DNA from: Dryas octopetala | Taxonomy: Eukaryota > Streptophyta > Magnoliopsida > Rosales > Rosaceae | Length of the DNA stretch: 64,000 nt | Direction: 5' to 3' | NCBI GenBank assembly: GCA_963921425.1 | Contig: OY992834.1 | Location: 10,523,271 to 10,587,270, forward strand | In this document: positions 30,825 to 41,992 of the stretch, piece by piece | How positions within the stretch are numbered: the stretch's first letter is position 1 | Layout: every line of letters begins with the position of its first letter | Notes under the pieces: model-generated | What the model saw: only the letters and a program-made list of their open reading frames with translations | Databases searched by the model: none | Told to the model about the DNA's origin: nothing | Position numbers and translations under genes: made by a program

Positions 30825-31184
30825 GAGAGAATTATAGCAATAGATCTCTAACTTGTTTTTTGAATTATATAGTCCACGAACTTTTACTTATGTATCACCG
30901 TAGTTCATTCTGTCAATTTCATCTATATTTTTTTTGTCAATTTTAATTACGTATATCACGTTGAGTAAAGAAAGAAGGTATGAGTTACCATTTTTACTTT
31001 TCAAAAGTTACTCACATGCTTGATACATTACTAAAATTAATGGATGAAATTGACAAAATGAACTTCAGTGATACTATATAGGGGTGAAAGTTTGAGAATT
31101 ATAGAATTTAAAAAACAAGTTCTTGGATCAAAGTGATACTAAGGGTAAAGTTAGAGGACCATTGTTGTTATTTGCTCTTAGTTC
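30825..31184. mobile_element. Foldback MITE with 10-bp TSD (Mutator-like)
   Basis: A 360-bp element whose arms are imperfect inverted repeats (left block CTAACTTGTTTTTTGAATTA and TTCTGTCAATTTCATC, with matching complements at right). It is flanked by TTATAAATAA at 30815-30824 and 31185-31194. It lies in the 3' flank of the VMS1 homologue. No coding capacity. Confidence 0.7.
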
Positions 31185-32198
31185 TTATAAATAATTAGAT
31201 TAGATTGGGGCAATCGGTTATCAGCAGGTTTCGTTCTTGGTCATTGCACTTCCCACACGCTGGTATGCTTGATGGCCAAGAGAGAGAATAAACGCACATT
31301 CAGCCAAGAGGGGCCAAGCGGCCCATGCCCCTGCAAAGTTCTTGGGAAAAAAAAAAAAAAAAAATTTACTTTATGAGGATTAATTTAACAATGTGTTGAA
31401 CCAATGTGTCGCTTTTAAAAAAATTTTGTCCTCTCTTTTACTCTTCTCATTAACATTAGACAGGTTCTCCAAATTGGAGTTTTCTAATCATTCAAATGCT
31501 TCACAGATTTCAAGTAGAAAAAAAAAAAAACATAAATTTTGTATAATGATCGAATGACGTTAACCACTTTAGAGCATGTCGATTTTTTATTTTATACAAT
31601 ACTCATTTTAGCATGAAACCTACTTTCAGGGTTTCACCAAATAGCCTTCATAATGAGTTTTCTTTTGTTTAAGAGCCATACCCCTTCAACCTCAATTTTT
31701 TAATTTAAAGCCCTCTCAATCGATCTAAATTTATTGTAATATAATCAATCCACAAACAAGTAAACATTAACTAAAAAAATAATGAAGTATGCAATTGAAT
31801 CAAACTAGAAAATCAGTAAGAACTGAGTATTGAACTTACCACAAAGGGAAGACTAGTGCAACAAATGTGTAAAATTCTAAATATCTAATATTTCAATAAT
31901 TATTTTTTTACCTTCTTATCTTCTATATCTATATCTATATCATCATATAATATATAAAAGCAAACTCTATCTTAGGTGAAATATTTATAAACCCAAAAAA
32001 TATTCTCTTACTAAAAAAATACTAAAATAAGATAATTCAATAAAATAAGGGTAAAACAGTAAAATAATAATTTAATAGAATTTAAACTAAAAAAATTAAA
32101 TCAAAGCACTAACCCACTGCTCTCTCTCTCTCTCTCTCTCTCTCAAACCCTGTTATAACACAAGCCCAAAAAAAAAAATTAACTATACAATATTTATA
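31185..32198. other. AT-rich intergenic DNA
   Basis: I see no gene in this kilobase. It contains poly-A runs, an ATATCT-type microsatellite near 31925 and a (CT)n tract at about 32120-32144. Confidence 0.5.
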
Positions 32199-32778
32199 GA
32201 GGAAATTATAAATTTGGTCCACTTATTTTATACTTAGTTCAATTTTGGTCCATGATCTTTTTTAAGTTCAATTTTGGTCAACTTATTTTATACTTAGTTC
32301 AATTTTGGTTTACGATTTTTTTTTAAGTTATGATTTTAAATCTTTTTGGTTGTGTTGTCTTTAATTATAATTAAAGTATAAGTTATATTTCATCATTTAT
32401 TAGTCATAGGAACCAATTTGGAGTATTAGAATCAAAGAGAATTGAAGTTTAGGGAAATTTGAAAAATCTGATAATTTTTTAGGAAAAATTGGTAGTTTCG
32501 GGTACCCTACTTTGGGACAAATTATCTTGAGTTTTAGAACTCCAATTTGAATGATTTTTATATGGTTGTAAAGAGAAGATTCATAACTTTAAAACAAATA
32601 TATGTTTACTGAATTTGGCTGAGATTTGATAGGGTAAAAAACGAGACAAATTTGAGAAAACAAATCTGGACTTTTATTGAACAAGTGGAACAATTAATGG
32701 ACTAAAACAGAACTTAAAAAAGATTGTAGACCAAAATTGAACTATATAAAATAAGTGGACTAAATCAGTAATTATCTC
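32199..32778. mobile_element. MITE family B, copy 1, with 9-bp TSD
   Basis: A 580-bp element with about 75-bp terminal inverted repeats: the left end GAGGAAATTATAAATTTGGTCC pairs with the right end in complement, running through the CTTTTTTAAGTT block. A perfect 9-bp target duplication ATATTTATA lies at 32190-32198 and 32779-32787. The interior (GTATAAGTTATATTTCATCA and following) is the same as in copy 2 at 37983-38499. The 9-bp TSD suggests a Mutator-like MITE. The remaining DNA up to 33348 holds no gene. Confidence 0.85.
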
Positions 32779-33348
32779 ATATTTATATTATTACAAAATA
32801 ACATTAATTCTTACTCCAATATTTGATTTGTACAATAATATGGTAGAACTCAATATAAAAATGTTACTTGGGAAAAATAGTTGAGCTAAACAATATTGTC
32901 CATGTATCCATTTATTAATCTTACACATAGCCCACATTCCTACTATAATCTCGACTATATTTCACATACTTTGTGTGTTGTATATCTATTTATTAAAGTC
33001 TCTTTTTTTTTTTTTTTATGTGAAGGATTCAAATTTGGAACATTCCCAACATTATTGAAAAAATACCACTAAATTATATGCTCATTAAAATCAACTAGTT
33101 AAGGGTCAAATAAAATTAAGAAAAAAAACTCGAGCCAAAAAGAAAAAAACCTATTCATTACTAATTAGGAAGAGAATGTACAAGCCCTTCATGCTTAGAT
33201 AAGGTACAACCGACACTGAGCAACCATGTAGAACAATCGCAACAAATATAAAGCCTTCCCTCGAGCACATACCAAAGACCAAACCTCCCGAAAGCGCGAA
33301 GGTTAACTAAAATTGCGAAGCTGAGCAGCACAAACTCCTTTTACGCAA

Positions 33349-34978
33349 ATGGTCAGTATTTCTGTGTGTAATTTCTTCGAACACCTTCGCTTCCATAAAC
33401 TTAATTTTAATTCGAAAGAGCTCTCCTTCTTTGATTTGACCCTTTTCGTTTTGCTCTTTGATTTTGTGTTGCAGTCGGTCACTCTGCACACAAATCTCGG
33501 CGACATCAAGTGCGAGATCTTTTGCGACGAGGTCCCAAAAACCGCCGAGGTCAGTAAACTCAGTGACCCCATGACTCTGTGTCTCTCTTTCTGTTTGTTT
33601 CCCGAGAAAATAATTTCTGGGCCTTCTTTCATTATGTTAGTATGTGAATTCCCCCTCTAATGCTAATGTTAGTTTGATGAATTGTGGTCCTTTGTGGAAA
33701 ATCTTCACTATATATATTTTTTTTTATTTTAAAGAATTATGTTTGAGTGCACAGATGTCGTCTTTGTAAGTTGTCTTTGAATCAATTAGTTATTTCAGCA
33801 ATTCCATCCAAGACTTTTGTCCATTGCTTTGTTCTGATTGAAGTATTGTGGGGTGTGAACTCAGATTGTGGTGTTGTATTAATACATTGTTAACATCTCA
33901 ACCAGTTTTATTGCAATTGATTAGTGATACAGTACTGATGTTGTTCATGGTGATAACTTTGTTACTCATTCCCATTCTTTTTTTTAATTATTTCAATACA
34001 GAATTTTTTGGCGCTATGTGCTAGCGGCTATTATGATGGGACCATATTTCATAGAAATATTAAAGGTTTTATGATTCAAGGTGGAGACCCAACAGGCACA
34101 GGCAAGGGGGGGACTAGTATTTGGGGCAAGAAGTTCAATGATGAGATAAGAGAATCTCTCAAGGTAATCATGATCCTACCCTATACCCTTAATTATTGTG
34201 AAGCCCGAGTTGGGATAAGCTTGGTCTAAGTACATTGTTTCCAAAACCCCCATGGTACTTATTATATCTTGAACACTAGTGGATTCTAATTGACAAAACT
34301 TTCCCCATTTTTTTTCTATTTCTTTTACAGCACAATGCGAGGGGGATGCTATCAATGGCAAATAGTGGTCCCAACACAAATGGAAGCCAGTTCTTCATTA
34401 GTTATGCGAAGCAGCCACATCTGAATGGATTGTACACTGTGTTTGGCAAAGTGATTCATGGATTTGAAGTTCTTGATATCATGGAAAAGGTGATGTTTAA
34501 TGGTATAGCTTATGTATAATTATTTCAGCATGGTCCCAATACAAATGGAAGCCAGTACTTCATTAGTTAATGCAGTGTGTGTTTGTGGATGTATTTGGGC
34601 TAGTGGTTTATTCATTTCATATGATGTTAACCTATTTTTTCTGTACCACAAATGTTGCTCCGTGATGTTTGTAAAATATAAAATGAAGTCTGATTTCTCC
34701 AAGAAATGAACTATATTTTACTTTTACAAAGAGACAATAACGAGTCAATTTGCGGATATTTTCACTACCTTGATTCTGAAACGATGAAAATTATCTTTTT
34801 TGTGTGTCGTTCAGTGTTTGATTCACATTGTTGATTGTCTTTGGCGTTCTTTGTTCGAATATTGTTTTATTTACTGGTGTTTGGATTTGTGCAGACTCAA
34901 ACTGGACCAGGGGATCGTCCTCTTGCGGAGATCAGGCTCAATCGAGTGACCATACATGCTAACCCACTTGCGGGTTAG
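33349..34978 (+). CDS. CYP18-1: Single-domain cyclophilin, CYP18-1/PPIL3 type
   Basis: Five coding exons (33349-33351, 33475-33549, 34002-34163, 34331-34489, 34895-34978) give 160 residues, the size of plant CYP18-1. The first coding exon is just the ATG, followed at once by a GTCAGT donor; exon 2 continues [10 protein letters not shown]. The isomerase core is present: [14 protein letters not shown] with the catalytic Arg and the Phe and Gln of the active site, [12 protein letters not shown], and [16 protein letters not shown]. The cyclosporin-contact Trp of cyclophilin A is replaced by His ([12 protein letters not shown]), as in PPIL3. Family knowledge: peptidyl-prolyl isomerase, with PPIL3 linked to the spliceosome. 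No signal or transit peptide. Matches At1g01940. Its last intron contains a broken copy of part of exon 4. Confidence 0.93.
34529..34573 (+). pseudogene. Broken partial copy of cyclophilin exon 4 in the last intron
   Basis: About 45 bases repeat the exon 4 stretch at 34366-34409 that encodes [15 protein letters not shown]. The copy has a few substitutions (F to Y at GSQYF) and a one-base loss that makes TAA right after FIS. It follows a TATTTCAG sequence that looks like a splice acceptor. It is too short and broken to be a functional alternative exon. Confidence 0.75.
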
Positions 34979-35630
34979 CCTGGAATTTTGACTGGTTTGA
35001 CATCACCTTTTTTGGAGGTCTTGTATTCGTAGCTAGGATGTACACTAGCAATCAGTTGCAGATATAAGTTTCAACAATGAGAGGGAAGATGTAGTAAGTG
35101 CTGTCATACCAGCAGAATATGTATAGCACTTTCTGATTTACTTCGTAAATGTTACTTTTGGATATAGCATTTTAGTTTCATGGTTCTGAGATACTGTTTG
35201 AGGTTATAATAATTAGTCGTTGCCATAGGGTTTAGTTGAAGTTAACGAACTTGTATGGGTTTGGTTTTAGTGTTCTTATATTTGCCACAATGAATTAGGG
35301 AACCATTCTGGCTTGTAATGAGCATCATTGTTGTCTTGGATTGCAAGTATGGGAGCAATATTGCTGTTCATGCCTTGGTAGCATAATGGTTTAGAGCTTA
35401 TGATTTAGGCCTTCAAGAGGTCTAGAGACTACATTGTAAATCCTAAATGAAATTCAAACACATCAACAAAATGACAAGAAACTAATAAGTTGTGAAATTA
35501 AGTTGTGATTGTCAAAGTTTTGTGATTTCTATGGGGTGAGCATTTGAACGCTCAAACTAAGCATTTGAATGCTGGACGGGGTTTAAAAATTTGTCTACTA
35601 TTATTACTACATTAAAAATGGAGTTGTACT
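34979..35630. other. Cyclophilin 3' region
   Basis: The cyclophilin 3' UTR followed by intergenic DNA. I see no gene or clear repeat boundary here. Confidence 0.45.
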
Positions 35631-36022
35631 TGGAGGTGGAATCAATTCGGTAATCGAATTGATTTACCATCATCGACTACTGAATCGGGATTGACAAAAT
35701 GGGTAGATTAGCTACCACCACCGACAAGGTCGGTTACCGGTTGTTTCGGTGTCGGTCGAGTTCGGTCGGTAGCATTTGGTATTAGAGAGAAAGAAAGAGA
35801 GAACTTGCTGGTCTCAGGAAAGCCGGCGAGAGAGGTGATGTCGGTGTAGTTTTTGATTTTGGCATTCAGACAATTTGTGATATCTCATGCCGTTTTAGAC
35901 TCCGAGTGTAGTGGTGTGGTTCAGTAAGCCTACCGATATTGAAAAATCACAAATCACACCCAAACCGATTGGTTCGGTGTCGGTCGATATTTCGGTTTTG
36001 TCTAACAAAAAACCTACCTCTA
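35631..36022. mobile_element. hAT-like MITE with 8-bp TSD
   Basis: A 392-bp element with short inverted ends (TGGAGGTGG at left; right end reads TAGAGGTAGG in complement) and the perfect 8-bp target duplication GTTGTACT at 35623-35630 and 36023-36030. The interior is full of CGGT-type motifs (TCGGTGTCGGTCGA), which are inverted near the two ends. No coding capacity. 8-bp TSDs are typical of hAT elements. Confidence 0.75.
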
Positions 36023-36204
36023 GTTGTACTTGGTATTTAATCTCAACTCTTTTTATGAAACTAGGGATTGTGACTTAAAAGTTAAACACTTAAAACTAGG
36101 CCGGCTTCCTAGTGTTGATGTTTTTATCTAGTTTTTGGGCATGTGCTTACAATTACCGTAAACTTTTTAAAAGTGAGTGTGTTTGCATACGGCCAAGTGC
36201 GTGA

Positions 36205-36660
36205 CCCATTTGAGCGAGCGCTCAGTGTCTTCATTGTTTTTAATGGACAGCTTGAAACTGTTGAATGGTAACTAACAAAATTAGGGTGAATGTGATTTCA
36301 AATTATTGTATTTTTGTGCTTTGTATTTTTTTATTGGGTTGTAGTAAAACTGTTTAACAATTTAATAAAGAAAAAGACGTCGAGTGCTCGGTGCCCTTGT
36401 CGAGCAATCTGCTCAATAGAAATAGATCGGCTTGTATTAGACATACTTGAGTGTTCCCCCTTTGTCCATAGGCCTTCTAAAGCTTAAAAAATTAATTATT
36501 AGTCCAATTTGAACACCGAGCGCTCAGCTCGTTAAAAGTAGACCAGCTTGTATTAGGTTTAGACAAATCTATATAGGCCGTTCGCTTTGTCCATAGGCCC
36601 TTCAAAGGCTTAAAAAAACCTTATTAATTATTAGTCCAATAATAAATTGATAAGTAAATG
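36205..36660. repeat. GAGCGCTC-rich repeat fragments
   Basis: Two imperfect direct repeats carrying GAGCGCTC (36216-36223 and 36518-36525), the degenerate form GAGTGCTC, and a shared GGCTTGTATTAG..CATAGGCC block. No gene is seen. Confidence 0.5.
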
Positions 36661-36669
36661 ACTTTAAAG

Positions 36670-37020
36670 TCTATTTTAGAGCTTTTAATGATAAACAAAC
36701 TCACCTAAAAAGTTGCAATAATAAATAGACCTACTTTGTATAAATATAGTCTATGTTATGTTTTATCCGTGTTTTTTACACTAAACGCTGAGTACTCGGC
36801 TGAGTGCTTGGTGGGGTTTTTTTTTTTTTTTTTTTTTTTAATTGGGCAAATTGCCACTGTCAATTAATAATAGTATAATACGGGTGTTTTTTGCAATTCA
36901 AATACCTATTGTCGCAATGATTGGCATTGTCTAATAATAGCAATTTTCGAGCGCTCAGTGATTTCCGTGTTGTGCGGTTCACATTAAAATGGACTGAGCT
37001 GAGATTTTTTTGTAGCAAGT
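36670..37020. repeat. Dispersed repeat with GAGCGCTC palindromes, copy 2
   Basis: Partner of 24680-25030 in the same orientation. It carries GAGCGCTC at 36949-36956 and degenerate versions near 36785-36810, plus a long T-homopolymer at about 36817-36839. Sequence divergence between copies is substantial, so they are old. Confidence 0.6.
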
Positions 37021-37117
37021 GGGTTGTGTTATGAGCCTAATTTCTGAATTGGACTTTAAAAAAAATAACCCTAAATTGATTTAATATTTTTCGTAAAATC
37101 TTCATATGATTTATAAT

Positions 37118-37922
37118 GTGTATTGCTATATGCACACCTCACTTCCTCTCACCACATACCCCTCCCTTTGAATTTTTGAAATTAAAAATTTAACCCAATA
37201 TGAAAAGACAATAAAGGACAAAAGAAAAAAAAAACAACAGACGATTCAACCCACCTTTTCCCTTTTTCTCTCATCGCACTCTCATTCTCTTTGTCTCTTT
37301 CCCTCACTCTCTTCTTTACCTTTCTCTCTGTCTAATGTCCCTCTCGGTTCGATCTGTTGCATAAGCCGGCGACCTTGCTGGCCTCTAGATCGGTGGTCGG
37401 CATGACATAAGAGAGAGGGAAAAGGGAGAAATGAGAGAGGGGAAAAAGATAGACGGAAGAAGAGAGAATGAGAGAGGGAGGGAGAGAGAGAGAGAGAGAG
37501 AAAAGGAAAGGTTCTATTCGACAGAAGGTTCGACATATTGCTGCCGAATGAACCTAATTGATTCGGCAGACCAGTGCTGAATGACCCACGAAGATGTTCA
37601 CCTCCAACACGAAATTTCAAACTTAAACCCTAAAGACCCGTAGTCCAAATCATCTCAAATAGAAAAAAAAAAAAAGTTGTTATGGATTAAACAATTGAAA
37701 TTAGATAGTAAAACCCTAGATTAAGATTTGAATAAAACAAATTTGAAGTTAGGGCATATCTCTAAGTGTTAACAATGACTATGGTTATGTGGTGGTTTGG
37801 AGTGTGGAGTGGGTGTGTAGTGAAAAAAATTTGGTTAGAGAAATTAGTTTGAATATAATTGGATAAGTTTGATAATGTGAGGAGTGTTTAATGAGAAAAT
37901 ACAAATTGTAACAAGTGTTACT
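37118..37922. repeat. GA/CT-rich foldback repeat, copy 1
   Basis: Starts with CTATATGCACACCTCACTTC; a CT-rich left arm (37255-37330) faces a GA-rich right arm (37405-37515) around a central CGGCGACCTTGCTGGCCTC block. A related unit follows immediately. The 112-codon reverse ORF is low-complexity Ser/Leu/Phe and is not a gene. Confidence 0.5.
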
Positions 37923-38835
37923 ATATGCACACCCCACTTTCTCTCACTACAAACTCATTTATCCTTTCACACCATTTTTTTAGAAAAAATTACAAATTTG
38001 GTCTACTTATTATATACCTAGTTCAATTGTGGTTCACAATCTTTTTTAAGTTATGATTTTAAATCATTTTGGTTGTGTTTTCTTCAATTATAATTGAAGT
38101 ATAAGTTATATTTCATCATTTCTTAATTATAAGAACCAATTTAGAGTATTATAATCAAAGAGAATTGAAGTTTGGTGAAGTTTAAAAAATTTGAAAAATT
38201 TTCTATGAAAAATTGATAGTTTCGGCTACTATACCTTGAGGCCAATTATTTTGAGTTTTAGAACTCCGATTTGAATAATCTTTGTATGATTGTAAAAATG
38301 AGATGCATAGTTTTAAAACAAGTATATGTTTACTGAATATGAGATTTGATAGAGTAAACGGCGGGACAAATTTGAGAAAACAAATCTAGACCTTTATTGA
38401 ACAAGTGAACAATTAGTGGACCAAAACAGAACTTAAAAAAGATTGTGAACCAAAATTGAATTAGGTATAAAATAAATATACCAAATATGTAATTTTCTCT
38501 TTTTTAAAAAAAATTTAATTTGTCAAAACACACCCCCAAATTTCTGAAAATACTTTCACTAAACACACAAAAAAAAAACCCAAAATCCAGCCCCACATAC
38601 CCCCCGCCGCCTACTCCTTGCAACCACTGTCTTCGGCGATCCAACCCACCACCCTCTTTCTTCTCTCTCCTCTTTTATGTCCATCTTGCTCCTACATGTT
38701 GCAGAGGTCGGCGACCTTGCCGGCCTCCAAATCGATGGACGATGACCACCGCGAGAAGGTGTAAAGTGAAAGAACAAAAAGAGAAAGAGAAATAAGGAGG
38801 GAGAGGGAGAGGGAGAGGGGGAGGGGGAGGGGGAG

Positions 38836-38874
<39 letters not shown>

Positions 38875-39135
38875 TACTGACGATGACGAGAACCACGCCA
38901 TGAGGTTGGGGCTGGGATGGAGATGGGTTGCTAGTAATTATTTTTGATTGTGTTCTTTATTGTCTTTTTGTATTAGGTTATATTTGTCATTTCATTTCAC
39001 AAATTAGCAAGGGTGTGTAAAAAAAAAAAAATGGTGCGTTTGTAGCAACCCTCATTTTAAAAAGTTGAAGAGGTGTATAATGAGAAAAATGTGTGTAATG
39101 GGAGAAAATAGAGTGCGGCATATAATAGCACTAAA
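37923..39135. repeat. GA/CT-rich foldback repeat, copy 2
   Basis: Starts CTATATGCACACCCCACTTT like copy 1, has the same centre (CGGCGACCTTGCCGGCCTCC at about 38708) and a GA arm ending in a pure (GA)n run at about 38844-38871. It ends near TATAATAGCACTAAAC. A separate MITE (37983-38499) has inserted in its left part. From here to 39580 there is only the FHA-gene promoter region. Confidence 0.5.
37983..38499. mobile_element. MITE family B, copy 2 (nested)
   Basis: A 517-bp copy of the element at 32199-32778, with the same terminal inverted repeats and the same interior (GTATAAGTTATATTTCATCA and following) in the same orientation. The flanks are T-rich, and TTTTTTA is shared on both sides but is too simple to prove a target duplication. 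It is nested inside the GA/CT-rich repeat, so it is the younger insertion. Confidence 0.8.
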
Positions 39136-39580
39136 CCTCCACATAATTTTCAACCAACAAAAAAAAAATTATAATTTCTAGGCCTAACTTAGGAAAAATT
39201 ATAGGGTATAACCGATATACCGCCACGTAATATAACTAATCCAACGTGTAAGAGTATTACTAGACGATAGGGTATAGTATTAATAACATCTACTCATATT
39301 ATAACAAATAAACTGATTATACCACGTGTCAATATAACGATTATAGAAAATAATTTTTCTCAACCTAAACCACTAGCTACTACCACTAGCTACTACAATG
39401 ATTATGCCACTAAACATCCACATTAGTGTCCGCAAGCCCCAACTGGCAACACCGGAACCTCCCAAGTTCCGAACTCAGTGTCCAGTCTCCAATCTCTACC
39501 CGCTTCACCTTCTTCCCCAAATTGCTCGTAAATAGGGTTTCAGAAAAACCTCTGCCAATTGCTTCCCTCCTCTCCCATCA

Positions 39581-41943
39581 ATGTCTGCCGTGGGCGAAAA
39601 CTCGGTGGCCTCAAAACCCACTCCAATTATTGTACTCAATAGTCCTCCTGTGGACTCCTCCACACCTACAAAACCCGCCCAATGCCCCATGCAATTCATA
39701 GCCTCCGTCGCCTCCAAGCTCGCCTCCCAGCCCCTCCAGAACTTCGGCCCCGGTGTCTGGGGTGTCCTCACCGCCATCACCAACAATGCCCGTAAACGCC
39801 AGCAGGTACTATAACCCTAAACCTTACATTACTCTCTCTCTCTCTCTCTCTCTCTTTCATTTCGTGGGTGTTGTTTTGGTGTTTCTTTCTCTATTTGTTG
39901 AAATTTGTGTGCTGTATTTACTGACTGCGAATCGGGTTTTGTTATTTTTGGAGATCAAAACCCGAATTTTGTACAATTGTCTCAGTTTTACTTGGTGCTG
40001 ATTAAATAATTGATAGTTCTGGAAAACCCTTGTAAATGGTGTTATATTTATGAGGACTGGCTGTTTCAGGTCGAAATTATTCACTTTTAAAAAAAATAAA
40101 AAATTCTGGCTATGAATTTGCTTGAATTGGATATTGTTTGCATTGTTGAGGCTATTCATTTACGTTGTTTTGATGCAATGGTCGTGAGTCTGGACTAATA
40201 TTTAAAAAACGTAAACGCAAATTTGCAAAGCAGGGCATAAATATGCTTTTGACTGCCGATGAGCATTGCCTTGGCCGAACGGTAGGCGTTAAGCGTTTCC
40301 AAATTGAATCGACTTCTGTTAGTGGAAATCATTGCAAGATATATAGGAAGAGCGTTGCTATTGAAGATACAAAGCATACGTCGATATTCTTGAAAGATAT
40401 GAGGTTCTCTATTGTTCTTCTTAGAGTTCTCTCAGTTACATTTTTTAATTTTCAAATTATAATTTTTGATTACATTGAGACTTTTGGCTTTTCCAGCACA
40501 AATGGGACATATATCAACTGGGAGAAGTTGACAAAACTTAGTCCTGATACTGAAGTACGCCATGGAGATATTATATCACTTTCTGCACCTCCTCATCATG
40601 GTAAAACTACTGTGCCTTGTGCACCAAGTTTATTGCTTCCCTTCCCCACAAAATAAAATAACTATCTCTTACTCCTAGCAGAACTTATTTTCTTTAGAAA
40701 GTATCAATAATTGAGATGTTAAGACTAAAGAACTTAGTGTATCTAATTGGTTTCTTAAAGGAAAATTTGAGGGGTGGTTAATTCTAAGAATTTTTGTAAG
40801 ATATCATTTTAGATTTTTATAGTTTGTAATCCATAGTCTCTTTGACGGAAAGTTATTGACCTTTTTATCTGGCATATTTACAGAATTTGCATTCGCATTT
40901 GTATACAGAGATGTTGTTGTCTCCACTCCCAGTACAGATGGTGCATCTGCAAAAAGAAAAGCAGGTATCGTGGCAATGTTATTATGTATGTTATTAATAC
41001 TCTTTATATATTTTCTTGCTATGTGCTCATCTCGTCCTCAGATTAGAGTCAATTCTAGATGCTGAGTACATGTGTTCATAATATTAGTTAAAGCACATTT
41101 TTCTTGTGGTTTTGGCAGCTTTGAAAGCATTCAAGGCTTTCAGGGAACACTGCTCATTCAGCAGTATCACTATAGATAACTAATTTACTCAGGGCATAAT
41201 ACATCTTTAGAGGTTTGATTAAAAAATTGTTCCTAAGTTGAACAGAAATTGGTATTCCTTACGTGGTACTTGTGAAGATAATTTTTTTATGCCCTTTTGG
41301 CCTTCTGGCTGAGCTCTGGAGGAGATCAACTTCTGGATAGCCCGAAATTCAGAAAAGTTTTATGGAGCTGGCAATGGTATAACCCAGTGGTGTGGTCATG
41401 GCATCTAAAAGGGTCTTGTGGTTAGGGTTTCATTTCTTGAAATTGACGAAGGAGAAAAAGGTTAAAAGAGAAAAGAGAAATAGGACCAATGTAGAAAAAG
41501 AAGAAAATAAGAGCATGTAGGGATAGCGTGGCTCTGGTGGACTTGTCGTTAATGTTGCTTACTTTGTATATGATATAGTTCTCATTATTTCTGTGATATA
41601 TTTTTTCTTTTATTTTAATACAGGGGAATTTGTTACTGAGAACAAAAGACTGAAAGGTATTGGCATTGGTGCCCCCGAGGGTCCTATATCTCTTGATGAT
41701 TTTCGAAGTCTTCAACGGTCAAACACGGTACATTAGTTTGATGATGTAACAGAAATGATGGCTAACTTTTGTAACTGTTGAATTCATCCTTGAAAGTCAA
41801 GATAATTCACTTGTCTGAAAAATTATCATCTGCAGGAATTGTGGAAGCAATTAGAAAATCAAGTCGTTACAATTGATACATTGCGCAATGAGAATCGTCT
41901 GGCTGTTGAGCGTTATGAAAATGTATGCTTCTGGTGAACTGTG

Positions 41944-41992
<49 letters not shown>

